This document shows positions 8,201 through 15,599 of a stretch of 16,636 nucleotides of DNA, piece by piece. The first letter of the stretch is position 1. The number at the start of each line of letters is the position of its first letter. The notes beneath the pieces were generated by a model. That model was given only the letters and a program-made list of their open reading frames with translations. It was not told where the DNA came from and ran no database searches. This DNA is from Cerrena zonata (taxonomy: Eukaryota; Basidiomycota; Agaricomycetes; Polyporales; Cerrenaceae): NCBI GenBank assembly GCA_038087015.1, contig JASBNA010000163.1, positions 1-16,636 on the forward strand, given 5' to 3'. Position numbers and translations under genes: made by a program.

Positions 8201-9689
8201 CGTTATCACTGATGTATTATCGAATAATTCTTCTGATGTATCATGGAGTCATTTGGATAAAATTTCTTTAGCAAATTGTTCCTTAGATAATATCAAAGAT
8301 TTATACAAATTTTTACCTAATTTGAAGACTATTAACATTTCTAATAATTATATCAAATTTTTGGAAGGTTTACCTAGAAAATGTTTGAATCTTGATATTT
8401 CTAATAATTATATTGATAATATCACCTCCTTTAAACAGTTTAAAGACTTACAGTTTATTAATGCGTCTTTTAATAGTCTAATCAATCTTTCGAATTTTTC
8501 CCATAATATTCACTTGACTAAATTGAATTTACAAGATAATCGAATTACAACTCTCGATGGAATTGGTGCCTTGACGAACTTGACTTCATTAAATATTTCA
8601 AGAAATGAAATCGAAGGAAGTATCGATTTTGGTAAACTTAACTTGATTAATCTTCAAGAATTGAATTTATCAGAAAATAGAATCGAAAAAGTAATAGGTA
8701 TTGAAAATTTACCAAATTTGAGAGTCTTGAATTTAAATGAAAACCATTTGGAAACTCTAGCATGTGGTGATAAACATTTACTCTTGAAAAAATTGCTTTT
8801 GAAATTCAATAGATTGAAGAGACTCGATTTGAAACCTTATCCGTTTTTAAGAGTATTGAGAATTGACGGTAACTTTATCAATATTACGTCTGATTTAAAA
8901 AGGTTAACTTATTTGGAAGAGGTTTCTTGCAAGTCCCAGGCAAATCCTGAATTGGTTGAAAAAATGGTTTCTGAAGTCAGTGACGTAACAAAATTAGACT
9001 TGTCGGGAAATTCATATTTCAATTTTATATACGATGGAGATACCTTAAATAACAGAATTAAAGTAAATCCGTTTTTGAACTTGAATAATTTGATTTTATC
9101 GGCTATGGGGCTTTCAAAACTTCCTGATGGTTTTTCAGACTTATTTCCTAATGTTCGTGAATTGAATTTGAATTTCAATAAATTAAGCAATATTCAAGGC
9201 TTAAGAGGAATGAAGAATTTGAAAAAGGTATATCTTTTGAGTAATAATATTAGTACAATTGAAATGATCCTAAAAAGTCTTGCCGGAAGTAGAAGCACAA
9301 TAAAACTACTTGATTTCAGATTAAATCAGGTGAATATGGATCACTACCCATACGTTTTCAATCCACAAGAATTAGAATTTTCGCAGTATCAAAAGTATAC
9401 TAATGATTCAAGTCCAATAGTTTTAGAAACATTGGATGACATTGAAAACTTTGCAATCCACTACAAGTCAATGAGCAAAGGAAATAGTGATTGGTCTGAA
9501 AGGGACTCAAAGTACGTTGAAAAGCTTTTGATCGACTCTAATCCTAAGTGCTTTAAGGAGAGGCTCGATTACGAGACATTGTTAATCAATTTTTTCCGCC
9601 ATTTAAAAGAATTAGATGGTGGAATTATTTCTCATACGAAACGCATGAGCTTGAAACGAAGAATGGTTTCGGGTAGTATTGATGATTGA
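5253..9689 (+). CDS. NUD1: Nud1, spindle pole body outer-plaque LRR scaffold
   Basis: Orthologue of S. cerevisiae Nud1 and S. pombe Cdc11 (centriolin-like). It anchors microtubule nucleation factors at the outer plaque and recruits mitotic exit network kinases. The first ATG of the frame is at 5253 (MSRFILDSSSGQ), giving 1,478 residues; the frame also extends 9 bases upstream to a TTG, which I reject as a start. A long Asn/Ser-rich region (about 1-690) carries the motif TPDWMPAELNEKW (about 268-280). A predicted coiled coil follows at about 691-745 (VEQLVSRLDQLESAIKEM...). A leucine-rich repeat domain runs from about 1000 to 1330 with repeats such as LKTINISNNYI, LTKLNLQDNRI, LQELNLSENRI and LRVLNLNENHL. 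A C-terminal cap region ends the protein. It is much longer than the S. cerevisiae protein (about 850), the excess being in the disordered N-terminus. The frame is uninterrupted over 4.4 kb. The family call rests on architecture and context. Confidence 0.88.
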   Translation: MSRFILDSSSGQSSTGLNIRKYIKDTELSDGMINRSIGSTLPSSNDENVNINQKIDTGSFHFGDSNVISTNSQNSNTSNNSNNKFNSIENQLNPILEESTNVQASSTSSSSPSIQFNSPKKSNNDSQPFANSTEIVHDSVNNDEILSENIDSDKENKSSAPKVQSVNFNLPENDYKKNLKYQPNVNFEYNSESPSINSGNYTSLPVSVPNTFKYKSHPNAKTKPSIGKNPPSSNHSSSIFKTPPIIQSNKTMNFNSQIINQNEDDHLNTPDWMPAELNEKWIDQPVNNNNLNLNDFVASVRLNKTPPNLNADDLNLNLSSTNTMIHNSKHSSIQIPMWKKINDEYIDRKQSQHQLQNIFMTNESFKLDSNKFSNNHDNTINNNNSISSTISTPMVSINKTGQFNNIQNNNYQQNLSKNPGSPFKPFEHKHNTFTRNKMSELLENLSKVTPKSKKPEVDEISFNSSNFKVKNLPRNASYSDEQYRQRANNLFDNLQKKGYQGNKSSNKPLKNPSNESVSINGNHTTATSTPKKLNGIDEINSQDTFSSYDSGFDNDDSNSDDNLKKEPTNIDEFTSYEKSQFINNVNNEIQNQNSKSHNESSYTFDDITEINNARNKLPAHLNQPPATDFKFNQSPMKEFKTQSNGQLSQNPIPQLQPMESVPHELGSFIKFQPRNASSSSSSSFDSSEKHDAKVEQLVSRLDQLESAIKEMHSNEDFIKQEYFKLQLENEKLMDALANSNQKTDKIHDHNYYYDHNNNDFNDDYEYDNQKNNEIGSQEISIDDIEISDDHLDNDIIKWKRASQLKLQSDNLSTIPEHPNINDHVVRGRVKPDLNLPVSYDNMVLDIKNQKWVTNDKENQHGGSLDSIEDLITHSEEDDNNLNNNNNNKFQENPHHYNENESPNDGSILKSPHRSARRMNSKLEVSFDLPHAMNSSNDRQMDSKNEVDEFPIIPDQLSSGGSNVTQVSQLDDLTFSQIRKKLVSVITDVLSNNSSDVSWSHLDKISLANCSLDNIKDLYKFLPNLKTINISNNYIKFLEGLPRKCLNLDISNNYIDNITSFKQFKDLQFINASFNSLINLSNFSHNIHLTKLNLQDNRITTLDGIGALTNLTSLNISRNEIEGSIDFGKLNLINLQELNLSENRIEKVIGIENLPNLRVLNLNENHLETLACGDKHLLLKKLLLKFNRLKRLDLKPYPFLRVLRIDGNFINITSDLKRLTYLEEVSCKSQANPELVEKMVSEVSDVTKLDLSGNSYFNFIYDGDTLNNRIKVNPFLNLNNLILSAMGLSKLPDGFSDLFPNVRELNLNFNKLSNIQGLRGMKNLKKVYLLSNNISTIEMILKSLAGSRSTIKLLDFRLNQVNMDHYPYVFNPQELEFSQYQKYTNDSSPIVLETLDDIENFAIHYKSMSKGNSDWSERDSKYVEKLLIDSNPKCFKERLDYETLLINFFRHLKELDGGIISHTKRMSLKRRMVSGSIDD

Positions 9690-10215
9690 TATGTGACATG
9701 TATAACTATTGTATATTATTTTTCATCTGTAAGTATAGGTCATAATATAGAAGTAACTTTTTTTTAAAACTATGGGGTTATCCCTCAACTAACATGTATT
9801 TACTGGCACTTTTGGCATCTGCAATGTTTTGTTTTTGACATTCTTACTGCTCGATATATTTAGTGCCGGCCAAGTCATTCCAGTGATTCTTGATCACCGC
9901 TGTTTATATTTTGCAGTCATTTTGCGATAATTTTGCAATAATTCAAACAAGTATATGCCAAAACTATTCCTAAAATTTTGGTTTACCGTCCAGCACAATA
10001 TAACAGACATCAAACAAAAGTTGCTTCGTATTGAAACTTAGACAATCATTTCTACACCCAATCTAGTATAAGCAACTAGTCACGAAGTTGTAAGCCCCAA
10101 AGCATCCCCAAAGTGTCTAGTATCGTCAATTCCGCGCAAGAAGAAAAATTCCGTCTCCAGTTTAAATATAAAGAAAAATGAAATAATCAAATGAAGAGGT
10201 GCCAAACCACAATCA
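9690..10215. other. NUD1-HRI1 intergenic region
   Basis: It holds the NUD1 3' UTR and HRI1 promoter in tandem orientation. TATGTG, TGTATA and TTGTATATTATTTTTC just after the NUD1 stop (9690-9725) look like yeast polyadenylation signals. A TTTAAATATAAAG sequence at 10161-10173, about 45 bases before the HRI1 ATG, may be a TATA-like element. No gene is seen. Confidence 0.5.
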
Positions 10216-10229
10216 ATGTCTTTTTCTAG
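10178..10229 (+). promoter_or_regulatory. Two upstream start codons before HRI1, the second overlapping its ATG
   Basis: ATG-AAA-TAA at 10178-10186 is a two-codon uORF. A second ATG at 10191 opens a 12-codon frame ending with TAG at 10227-10229, 14 bases inside HRI1 in another frame. If the transcript starts upstream of 10178, both would reduce initiation at the HRI1 ATG (10216). If it starts between 10194 and 10215, neither is used. The uORFs are seen; their use is not known. Confidence 0.45.
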
Positions 10230-10959
10230 AAGGGTATCCTTACAGTGGATACCTGAACAAGTGGACCCCGAAGAAAGTACTAGCACATATGTCATTACCT
10301 CTCCAAATGATGAATTCGTTGATATTAGAATTTACAGCACCAAGTATCCATACACTAAAGAAAAGCAGGAAGCTTTCGACAAAGTATTCCAGTGGGGGAT
10401 AACTGGAGTCGAGGAGCCAATTGAAGGTACTAGCAAAGTAAACTTCAAGCATGAAATAAGCACCGCCGAGGTGATCGAATCAATCAGAACAGGCAAGCTG
10501 TTAGAAGAATGCAGAGATGAACCAGACGTTGGCGACTTCAGCAATATCGAAGGAAGTGAGGACAGAAGGGAGACTGGGTCTATGGTGAATTTTGAGACTG
10601 GTCGAAAGACGGACTACATTGAAATCTGGCGTTCTCTTGATCCCATAAATCATACTCCCCATAAAGAAGTCAGAGAGCCCAAGGAAACTACAGACATACC
10701 AAAGGTCTTGGTTATGGAGGTGAACCAAGTTGGCTTCCAAGGCAAGTTGGTTCGTTTGGGGAATTGGGCTCAAGCTTTGGTCCTCAACAGGTCAACTAAA
10801 GAAATACATGTCATTAGGTATCATTTTGATACTCTGCTTAAGAACTGGGACCGATTGATTCAATATGCTGGCATTGACTTCCCTACAGACTTTGCCGGTA
10901 ACGTGGGAGAATCAGCTATGGTGAGTAACATCAATTGGATCTGTAAAGAGAAGGTGTAG
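10216..10959 (+). CDS. HRI1: Hri1-family protein
   Basis: 247 residues, about the length of S. cerevisiae Hri1 (YLR301W, 244). Hri1 is a non-essential protein with a two beta-barrel, lipocalin-like fold, known to interact with the casein kinase Hrr25; its biochemical role is not settled. The N-terminal half reads RVSLQWIPEQ, STYVITSPNDEFVDIRIY and FDKVFQWGITGVEEP. The middle has the family-like segment TDYIEIWRSLDP, matching the REL/EIW-Q/RP/LDP pattern. The C-terminal half has VLVMEVNQVGFQGKLVRLGNWAQALVLN, and it closes with MVSNINWICKEKV, like the family ending around SNGLNW. There is no signal peptide or membrane segment. The call rests on this pattern and length and is good but not proven. 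The start is the first ATG in frame; two out-of-frame ATGs lie upstream. Confidence 0.82.
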   Translation: MSFSRRVSLQWIPEQVDPEESTSTYVITSPNDEFVDIRIYSTKYPYTKEKQEAFDKVFQWGITGVEEPIEGTSKVNFKHEISTAEVIESIRTGKLLEECRDEPDVGDFSNIEGSEDRRETGSMVNFETGRKTDYIEIWRSLDPINHTPHKEVREPKETTDIPKVLVMEVNQVGFQGKLVRLGNWAQALVLNRSTKEIHVIRYHFDTLLKNWDRLIQYAGIDFPTDFAGNVGESAMVSNINWICKEKV

Positions 10960-11230
10960 TTTTTATAAACCAATAGATAGTATTTTCAAAAGCGATAATG
11001 TATTCCCAGTTGTTCGTATACTTCCCGATAAGGAAGTCTACAATCAACTGTAATTCAAAAAAAAAAAAATAGAGGAATTTTCTGTGAGAACAATTTTAAG
11101 CTGCCGATTGGAAAAAAAATGAAAATCGAAGAGAAAAAATAGTGATCCTTCAAAGACAAACTAAATCTATATAAGCATTCTTGTTTTGAGTAGATAATCC
11201 AAGTTAAATACTAGATTGAAAGTCGTTGTG
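10960..11230. promoter_or_regulatory. HRI1-ERV14 intergenic region with TATA box
   Basis: It carries the HRI1 3' end and the ERV14 promoter. A good TATA box, TATATAAG, lies at 11168-11175, about 56 bases before the ERV14 ATG. An A13 run sits at about 11058-11070. Nothing else is recognised. Confidence 0.55.
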
Positions 11231-11800
11231 ATGTCTGGTGAAAGTTTGTATGTATTTCTGCTCTTCCAATGATAACATCGATGGGTGTTAGGTGTGTTCA
11301 AAAGCAATTAACATTGAAGTTAATGGTGAAACAGCCAGGATATGATCACACGATTCAATAACACCAAGGTTTAATATATCTAGAAATAGTTTACTAACGA
11401 AGCATTCAGATTGTTTATTTTAGCTGTTATTGTTAATGTGGTCAACTTGTTTGCACAAGTTTTCTTTACTATCATGTATTCTGATTTAGAATGTGATTAC
11501 ATCAACCCTATTGAGTTGTGTAACAAATTGAACCCATGGTTCATCCCAGAAGGTGGATTACATGCTGTTCTCTCTGCATTATTCTTAGTAAATGGCTATT
11601 GGTTTGTCTTTTTATTAAATTTACCTTTATTAGCTTTTAATGTCAACAAATTTTTGAACAAGAACCACTTGTTAGATGCTACTGAAATTTTCAGAACTTT
11701 ATCCAAACACAAGAAAGAATCTTTCATTAAATTAGGTTTCCACTTGTTGATGTTCTTCTTCTACTTATACAGAATGATTATGGCATTGGTCACTGAATAA
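11231..11800 (+). CDS. ERV14: Erv14, cornichon-family COPII cargo receptor (one intron)
   Basis: ER-to-Golgi cargo receptor that loads transmembrane proteins into COPII vesicles. Exon 1 (11231-11247) encodes MSGES plus two bases. After an intron at 11248-11409, exon 2 (11410-11800) continues in phase as [17 protein letters not shown]. The product is 135 residues (S. cerevisiae 138). Hydrophobic segments lie at about 6-28, 56-82 and 110-132. Cornichon hallmarks are [31 protein letters not shown] [32 protein letters not shown] (IFRTL at about 99-103 is the COPII-binding signal in the yeast protein) and [19 protein letters not shown]. Without splicing, the N-terminal membrane segment would lack an ATG. 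It lies tail to tail with AME1. Confidence is very high. Confidence 0.96.
11248..11409 (+). other. ERV14 spliceosomal intron
   Basis: 162 bases. The donor is GTATGT at 11248-11253, the branch site TACTAAC at 11392-11398 and the acceptor CAG at 11407-11409, only 9 bases after the branch heptamer. Splicing joins TT to A to make a Leu codon and keeps the cornichon frame. A TTTTAG shortly downstream is a possible alternative acceptor but would delete conserved residues. Confidence 0.95.
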
Positions 11801-12294
11801 GCGGGTCGAACGAGTTTGATTGTTGCTGCTTCCTTCCTTGGATATGTGACCAGCTCCCTCTACTTTATGAGTTTCTTTCTTCCGTCATCATTGTCATTAA
11901 CCACCTATGATTGTGTCTGCTAACATTAGCCTGAGCTTTATGAGTTCTGACTATTTTTTTTTTTTTTGTCTTACTTTTCTTTGATTTTATTTGCTATTCC
12001 TGTTCTGTTTGACTAGAGTCAATCACTAATTTATTATCCTATTATCTGCTGTTATTTACCAGTCAACTAGTGAAACAATCAACTTGTCTGTTAATTATTC
12101 ACCTTCAATTCTCTCGTCTATATAGATCAAACTACTTCCTATCACATTGTAATTTTAATGGTCTTGAATGACAACATGATAAATCTGCAAATGTAATCTC
12201 TCAATTTTCGAACTTTGATTTTCATGTAGAATGTTCTTATTATGTCTAATATATATTGGCTGCTAAAAAAAAAAAAATAAACTAGAGACCAACA
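11801..12294. other. Convergent ERV14-AME1 intergenic region
   Basis: About 490 bases between two 3' ends. It includes a T14 run at 11954-11967 and an A13 run at 12265-12277, each fitting as a U-rich 3' UTR element of the gene reading toward it. I see no gene or RNA here. Confidence 0.5.
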
Positions 12295-14140
12295 CTATAA
12301 TTCATGATCTACTTTACTTAACTTCTCATTTATCATCGTAAGCTTTTTGTAAATACCAGATTGTGGATCAATAATCTTTGATAATGATGCCAACTCCTCA
12401 TCTACATCTTCTGTGAGCTCATTCTCAATACTCTCAGATTCTCCACTCATATCATTTAATGATCCAGCCCTATGTTTGGATATACTTTTATTCAAAGCAC
12501 ATAATTGATCAGACATGTTGGTGAAAGACTCATAATCTTCTTTAGATTTGTTATATTGAGATCTTAGTTGATTAAGATCGTTTCCAACTTTCGAATGATC
12601 TTTCTTCAATTCAAAAATTTTCCGTCTCATATCATTTTTTTGTTTTTGAATATTGGTCACATCAAAATGAAGATCTTTAATGCTTCCATGTACGTCTCCG
12701 ATAGACTCCAATTGACTTAAAAAGTGAGCCTTAAAATCGTTGTGTATAGCCTGTTCATCAAGAAATCTATTTTTATGTAATTTAGGCTCAAAATTCTTGA
12801 TAAGCTGTTGAACAACATCCAACGTATTCACTCTTAATCTTTTATCTCTGGTGGAATCGGTTAAAAGCCTTTGAACATCAATCAAAAGAGGACGTTGCTT
12901 TTCACCTAACCGCTTCTTCAAAAGGGAAACAGATTTTTCAGTTGTATTAGGTCTAGCTCTTGGAGGTATAGAGATGATTGATTTGAGTGAAAGTAAAGGC
13001 TTCGCCTCTTTGAATGTTGTAGGAAACTCAGGAAACTCAGGAAACTCAGGTTCACCTTCTGCACGAGAAGATTTTAGCCTTGACTTTAAAACGCTTGGCT
13101 TATTAGCTCTAGATAAGACCAGATCAATTTTAGATGTTTTGTCTTCACTTTCTTTCCTTTTGCCTTTATGTTTTTTCTTTTTGGGTTCTGTTTCGACATC
13201 TGAGGCCATTGACTTCCTGGTCTTAGACGATCTTATCTCAAAATCATTATCATCATCATCATCTTCTTCTTCATATTCATCAGCTGGCAGATCACTATCA
13301 TCGAAATAATCATTTGCTTTATGTTCTTTCTTCAGAGATGTATATACATCATTATCACCAGAATCCAACCCGAGTAACCTGTCGAGTTCTTCATCCCCTT
13401 CAGTAAACTTGGAGGGCCTCAGGCGACGCGAGGGTCTTTTAGATAAAGTAAAGTCACTATGCTGAGAGTTGGAAATATCACTTTCGTTTGACATGGGTAG
13501 ATCGGTCTTAGTTTTATTACCGGATTTTCTTGGATCCAGTTTAGATTCCTTTTTTGCAGGCTTTTTGAATACAGATTCTTTTCTGAAAGTCTTCTTAGGT
13601 AGATCCTCTTGAAAAGAATCAATATCGTCGAGATTTGCGAAGCTAGGCGGATCAACACCATCAACACCAATTTGAGTAGTATCTATGCTATCTTCTATCA
13701 GATGTTCCGAATGAGTTAACTGGTTCTGAGGGGTGATAAAATCGTTAGATGATTTGGACGTTTTTCTTGTTGTTATTCTTTCTTCATCGCCTTCAAAGCT
13801 ATTATCCTTCGAAGTAGTTTCTTTCAGTGAGTCTCTGTCATGATTTCGAAAACGAGGTAAATTTATATCGGATGGATGAACGAGTGCAGAGTCCAATTCC
13901 TTTAAACGTAGTTTCGATGACTTTGGAAGTTCCGACGAGGTGTCCTTCTTACTCGAGGCTTTCAGCCTGCCTCTACTTTTCTTTGCTATACTAGCACCAA
14001 TGTTTAAGGATGCAATATTGGCATCACGACTCCTGGAATATTATGTTAGTATTGATTGGTATGGTTGATCGAAGTAATAGAGCATACCCTGAACCCCTAA
14101 TTCTGGCCTGTCTCAATTCTTCCTTACTTTGAGAAGGCAT
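12295..14140 (-). CDS. AME1: Ame1, CENP-U-type inner kinetochore subunit (one intron)
   Basis: Subunit of the COMA complex (Ctf19-Okp1-Mcm21-Ame1), linking centromeric chromatin to the Mtw1/MIND complex. The ATG is at 14140; exon 1 is 14088-14140, the intron 14033-14087 and exon 2 12295-14032, giving 596 residues. The N-terminus MPSQSKEELRQARIRGS resembles the Ame1 Mtw1-binding motif (S. cerevisiae LAFRLRGS). The middle is disordered and charged, with an acidic run at about 269-283 (DEYEEEDDDDDNDFE), a basic KKKKHKGKRK just after, and a triple EFP repeat at about 347-355. From about 415 comes the conserved part: VNTLDVVQQLIKNF, then a coiled coil at about 470-530. The C-terminus LASLSKIIDPQSGIYKKLTMINEKLSKV matches the family's ending ([20 protein letters not shown] in yeast). 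It is nearly twice the S. cerevisiae length (324), the excess being in the disordered part. An upstream TTG-initiated extension is rejected. Confidence 0.87.
13022..13048 (-). repeat. Three tandem 9-bp units inside AME1
   Basis: GGAAACTCA occurs three times in a row on the + strand, encoding the repeated EFP tripeptides of Ame1 in the disordered region before the conserved C-terminal part. It is in-frame and probably variable in length between strains. Confidence 0.8.
14033..14087 (-). other. AME1 spliceosomal intron
   Basis: 55 bases on the minus strand. The donor GTATGC starts at 14087, the branch site TACTAAC lies at 14051-14045 and the acceptor CAG ends at 14033. It splits a Gly codon (GG/G) after RIRGS and joins two frames that otherwise do not connect. 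The branch-to-acceptor distance is about 11 bases, as short as in the ERV14 intron. Confidence 0.93.
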
Positions 14141-14430
14141 ATCATTGACTGCAATATGGATATATAGACTGTGATTATAACTGTCAAGCAAGTTGTGGAG
14201 ATGTTTATCCAAAAGTCTTCACTTGATAAGTTTTAAAGACGCGCCTTTTATTTATGTTACAAGACCCAAACACCACCGACAACCTACTTTTTCCAATTAA
14301 TATGGAAGAAATCTACATTTCGTATTAAAATAGTAAAAACGTTATATTAATATACATCGATCACTATATTTTTTTGGTAAGTGCCTAAAAAGGCCTAAAG
14401 AGAAACATGTTCAACTTAGATACGACTCGC
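14141..14430. other. RPS12-AME1 intergenic region
   Basis: Tandem arrangement on the minus strand: RPS12 3' end, then AME1 promoter. An ACGCG core at 14239-14243 (GACGCGCC), about 100 bases before the AME1 ATG, resembles an MBF/MluI cell-cycle box but is not the full ACGCGT. Nothing else is recognised. Confidence 0.4.
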
Positions 14431-14865
14431 TTATTGTTGGGAGAAGTGTTCTAATAAGATGTTTCTTTCTTCAGTATCGGTACCCCAGTTCTTGATGACA
14501 ACACAAGAAGCACCAACAACTTTTCTGGCGTTACCTTCTCTGTCTAATTGACAAAGACCGGCCCATTCACCTAATAATTTAGCGTCAGAAACTTTAATCA
14601 ATGGGATTTTTTCTTCTGGTTCGTTACATAAAGCTTCAACCAATTTAATGATAGATTCTTCAGTAACAGAGTCACATAAGACACATAATTGAGCTTCTCT
14701 TCTAGATAAAGCTTTAGAAGCTTCTCTTAAACCTCTAGCTAAACCATCGTGAACTAAAGAAGTTCTTAAGACAACTTTTAAAGCATCTTCAATAGAGATA
14801 GAACCGGATTCTTGTTGTTCAACGGCAACTTCTTCGACAACTTGTTGTTCTTCAACGTCAGACAT
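14431..14865 (-). CDS. RPS12: 40S ribosomal protein S12 (eS12)
   Basis: Small ribosomal subunit protein of the L7Ae/eS12 fold, located at the beak of the 40S subunit in the cytoplasm. It has 144 residues (S. cerevisiae 143). An acidic N-terminal extension [18 protein letters not shown] is followed by [30 protein letters not shown], then [10 protein letters not shown], a cysteine-bearing core strand, and [42 protein letters not shown]. No intron is present. Codons are strongly biased (GGT, GCT, AGA, TTA/TTG), as in highly expressed yeast genes, and no CTG is used. The upstream region carries Tbf1/Cbf1-type sites and a long poly(dA:dT) tract. The identification is unambiguous. Confidence 0.98.
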   Translation of the reverse strand: MSDVEEQQVVEEVAVEQQESGSISIEDALKVVLRTSLVHDGLARGLREASKALSRREAQLCVLCDSVTEESIIKLVEALCNEPEEKIPLIKVSDAKLLGEWAGLCQLDREGNARKVVGASCVVIKNWGTDTEERNILLEHFSQQ

Positions 14866-15007
14866 TTTAATTAATTTGAGTGATTGATATTAATAGACTT
14901 CTTCGTCAGGGGATTAACTCTCTGCTCAGTGAAGAAGTAAAAATATGATTACAAGAAACTATTGAGAGTCGATTCTAATTTTTCAATGGATTCGCATTGG
15001 CATCTCA

Positions 15008-15008
<1 letters not shown>

Positions 15009-15044
<36 letters not shown>
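15009..15044. promoter_or_regulatory. A36 / poly(dA:dT) tract in the RPS12 promoter
   Basis: An uninterrupted run of 36 A on the + strand (T36 in the direction of RPS12 transcription), about 145-180 bases before the RPS12 ATG and next to the palindromic sites. Long poly(dT) tracts downstream of activator sites are typical of yeast ribosomal protein promoters and keep the promoter nucleosome-free. Its length in this sequence is uncertain because long homopolymers are read poorly. Confidence 0.75.
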
Positions 15045-15046
<2 letters not shown>

Positions 15047-15059
15047 AAAATTCAATTTT

Positions 15060-15077
15060 TGTTTTTTCGAAAAAACA
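15060..15077. promoter_or_regulatory. 18-bp perfect palindrome TGTTTTTTCGAAAAAACA
   Basis: An exact palindrome centred on TTCGAA, between the A36 tract and the larger GTAGGG palindrome. Its centre (15068/15069) is 21 bp from the centre of the next palindrome, about two helical turns. It may be a binding site for a dimeric factor. A chance arrangement of the T-run and A-run around TTCGAA is also possible. Confidence 0.55.
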
Positions 15078-15079
15078 TA

Positions 15080-15099
15080 CGTAGGGCTCGAGCCCTACG
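15080..15099. promoter_or_regulatory. 20-bp palindromic Tbf1-type site upstream of RPS12
   Basis: CGTAGGGCTCGAGCCCTACG is a perfect palindrome containing two inverted copies of AGCCCTA, the Tbf1 recognition core, about 215 bases before the RPS12 ATG. In Candida albicans, Tbf1 together with Cbf1 drives ribosomal protein genes, replacing Rap1 of S. cerevisiae. The palindrome is seen directly; assignment to Tbf1 rests on that known wiring and the gene context. Confidence 0.8.
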
Positions 15100-15105
15100 C
15101 ACGTG
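15100..15105. promoter_or_regulatory. CACGTG Cbf1-type E-box abutting the Tbf1 palindrome
   Basis: CACGTG within CGCACGTGC begins at the base right after the 20-bp palindrome. Cbf1 binds CACGTG and is the known partner of Tbf1 at Candida ribosomal protein promoters. The direct abutment suggests composite binding. Confidence 0.75.
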
Positions 15106-15599
15106 CTATATTTGATTACTGCAAAAAAGAGGAGAGCTTCAGGTCTATAGGATTACAAGCTTAAAGTTAGATCATTAACAAACACGTCGCTTGGGATTAA
15201 TATATATAGGCATTGACATTAAGTCTCACTCGTAAGAAAAAGAAACGGAATAAGGAACTGGTAAAGGACTGAAATGAAAAAGGTGAATTAGAATATATTG
15301 GTGATCAACAGAAATATCATAAAATAAGATAAGATAAAAAAGATAATAAAAGCAAGCTAGAGAGAATTAAACAAAGAGATAAAGCAAACTGATAAGCAAT
15401 TGATGGATTAGATGTCTGATAATGAGCATATAATAAATTAAAACCCGGTAGAGTAGAGTCAGGTAAAACCAAAATTTGAAAAAAAAAGGAGAAAAAGAGA
15501 CATAAAGGATTAATGAAGTTGTAATTCAATTCATCAATCGAATTCTATAAATACCATATCATTGGGGAAACATCCGAAACATAATAAAACCAAAGGCAC
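15106..15599. other. MRS6-RPS12 intergenic region, distal part
   Basis: About 490 bases holding the MRS6 3' UTR and the far upstream part of the RPS12 promoter. TTAATATATATAGG at 15196-15210 is TATA-like but far from RPS12, so it may be a polyadenylation efficiency element for MRS6. GATAAG-type repeats occur at about 15328-15347. No gene is seen. Confidence 0.4.

Noticed and set aside
12974..13309. Open frame of 111 codons on the + strand
   Set aside because: It lies antisense inside AME1, and its Ser/Gly-rich runs are the complement of the Ame1 acidic and EFP repeats. AME1 has family similarity and correct splicing, so this is a shadow.
14141..14212. N-terminal extension of AME1 upstream of 14140
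   Set aside because: The extension would start at TTG. The conserved Ame1 N-terminal motif begins right at the ATG at 14138-14140.
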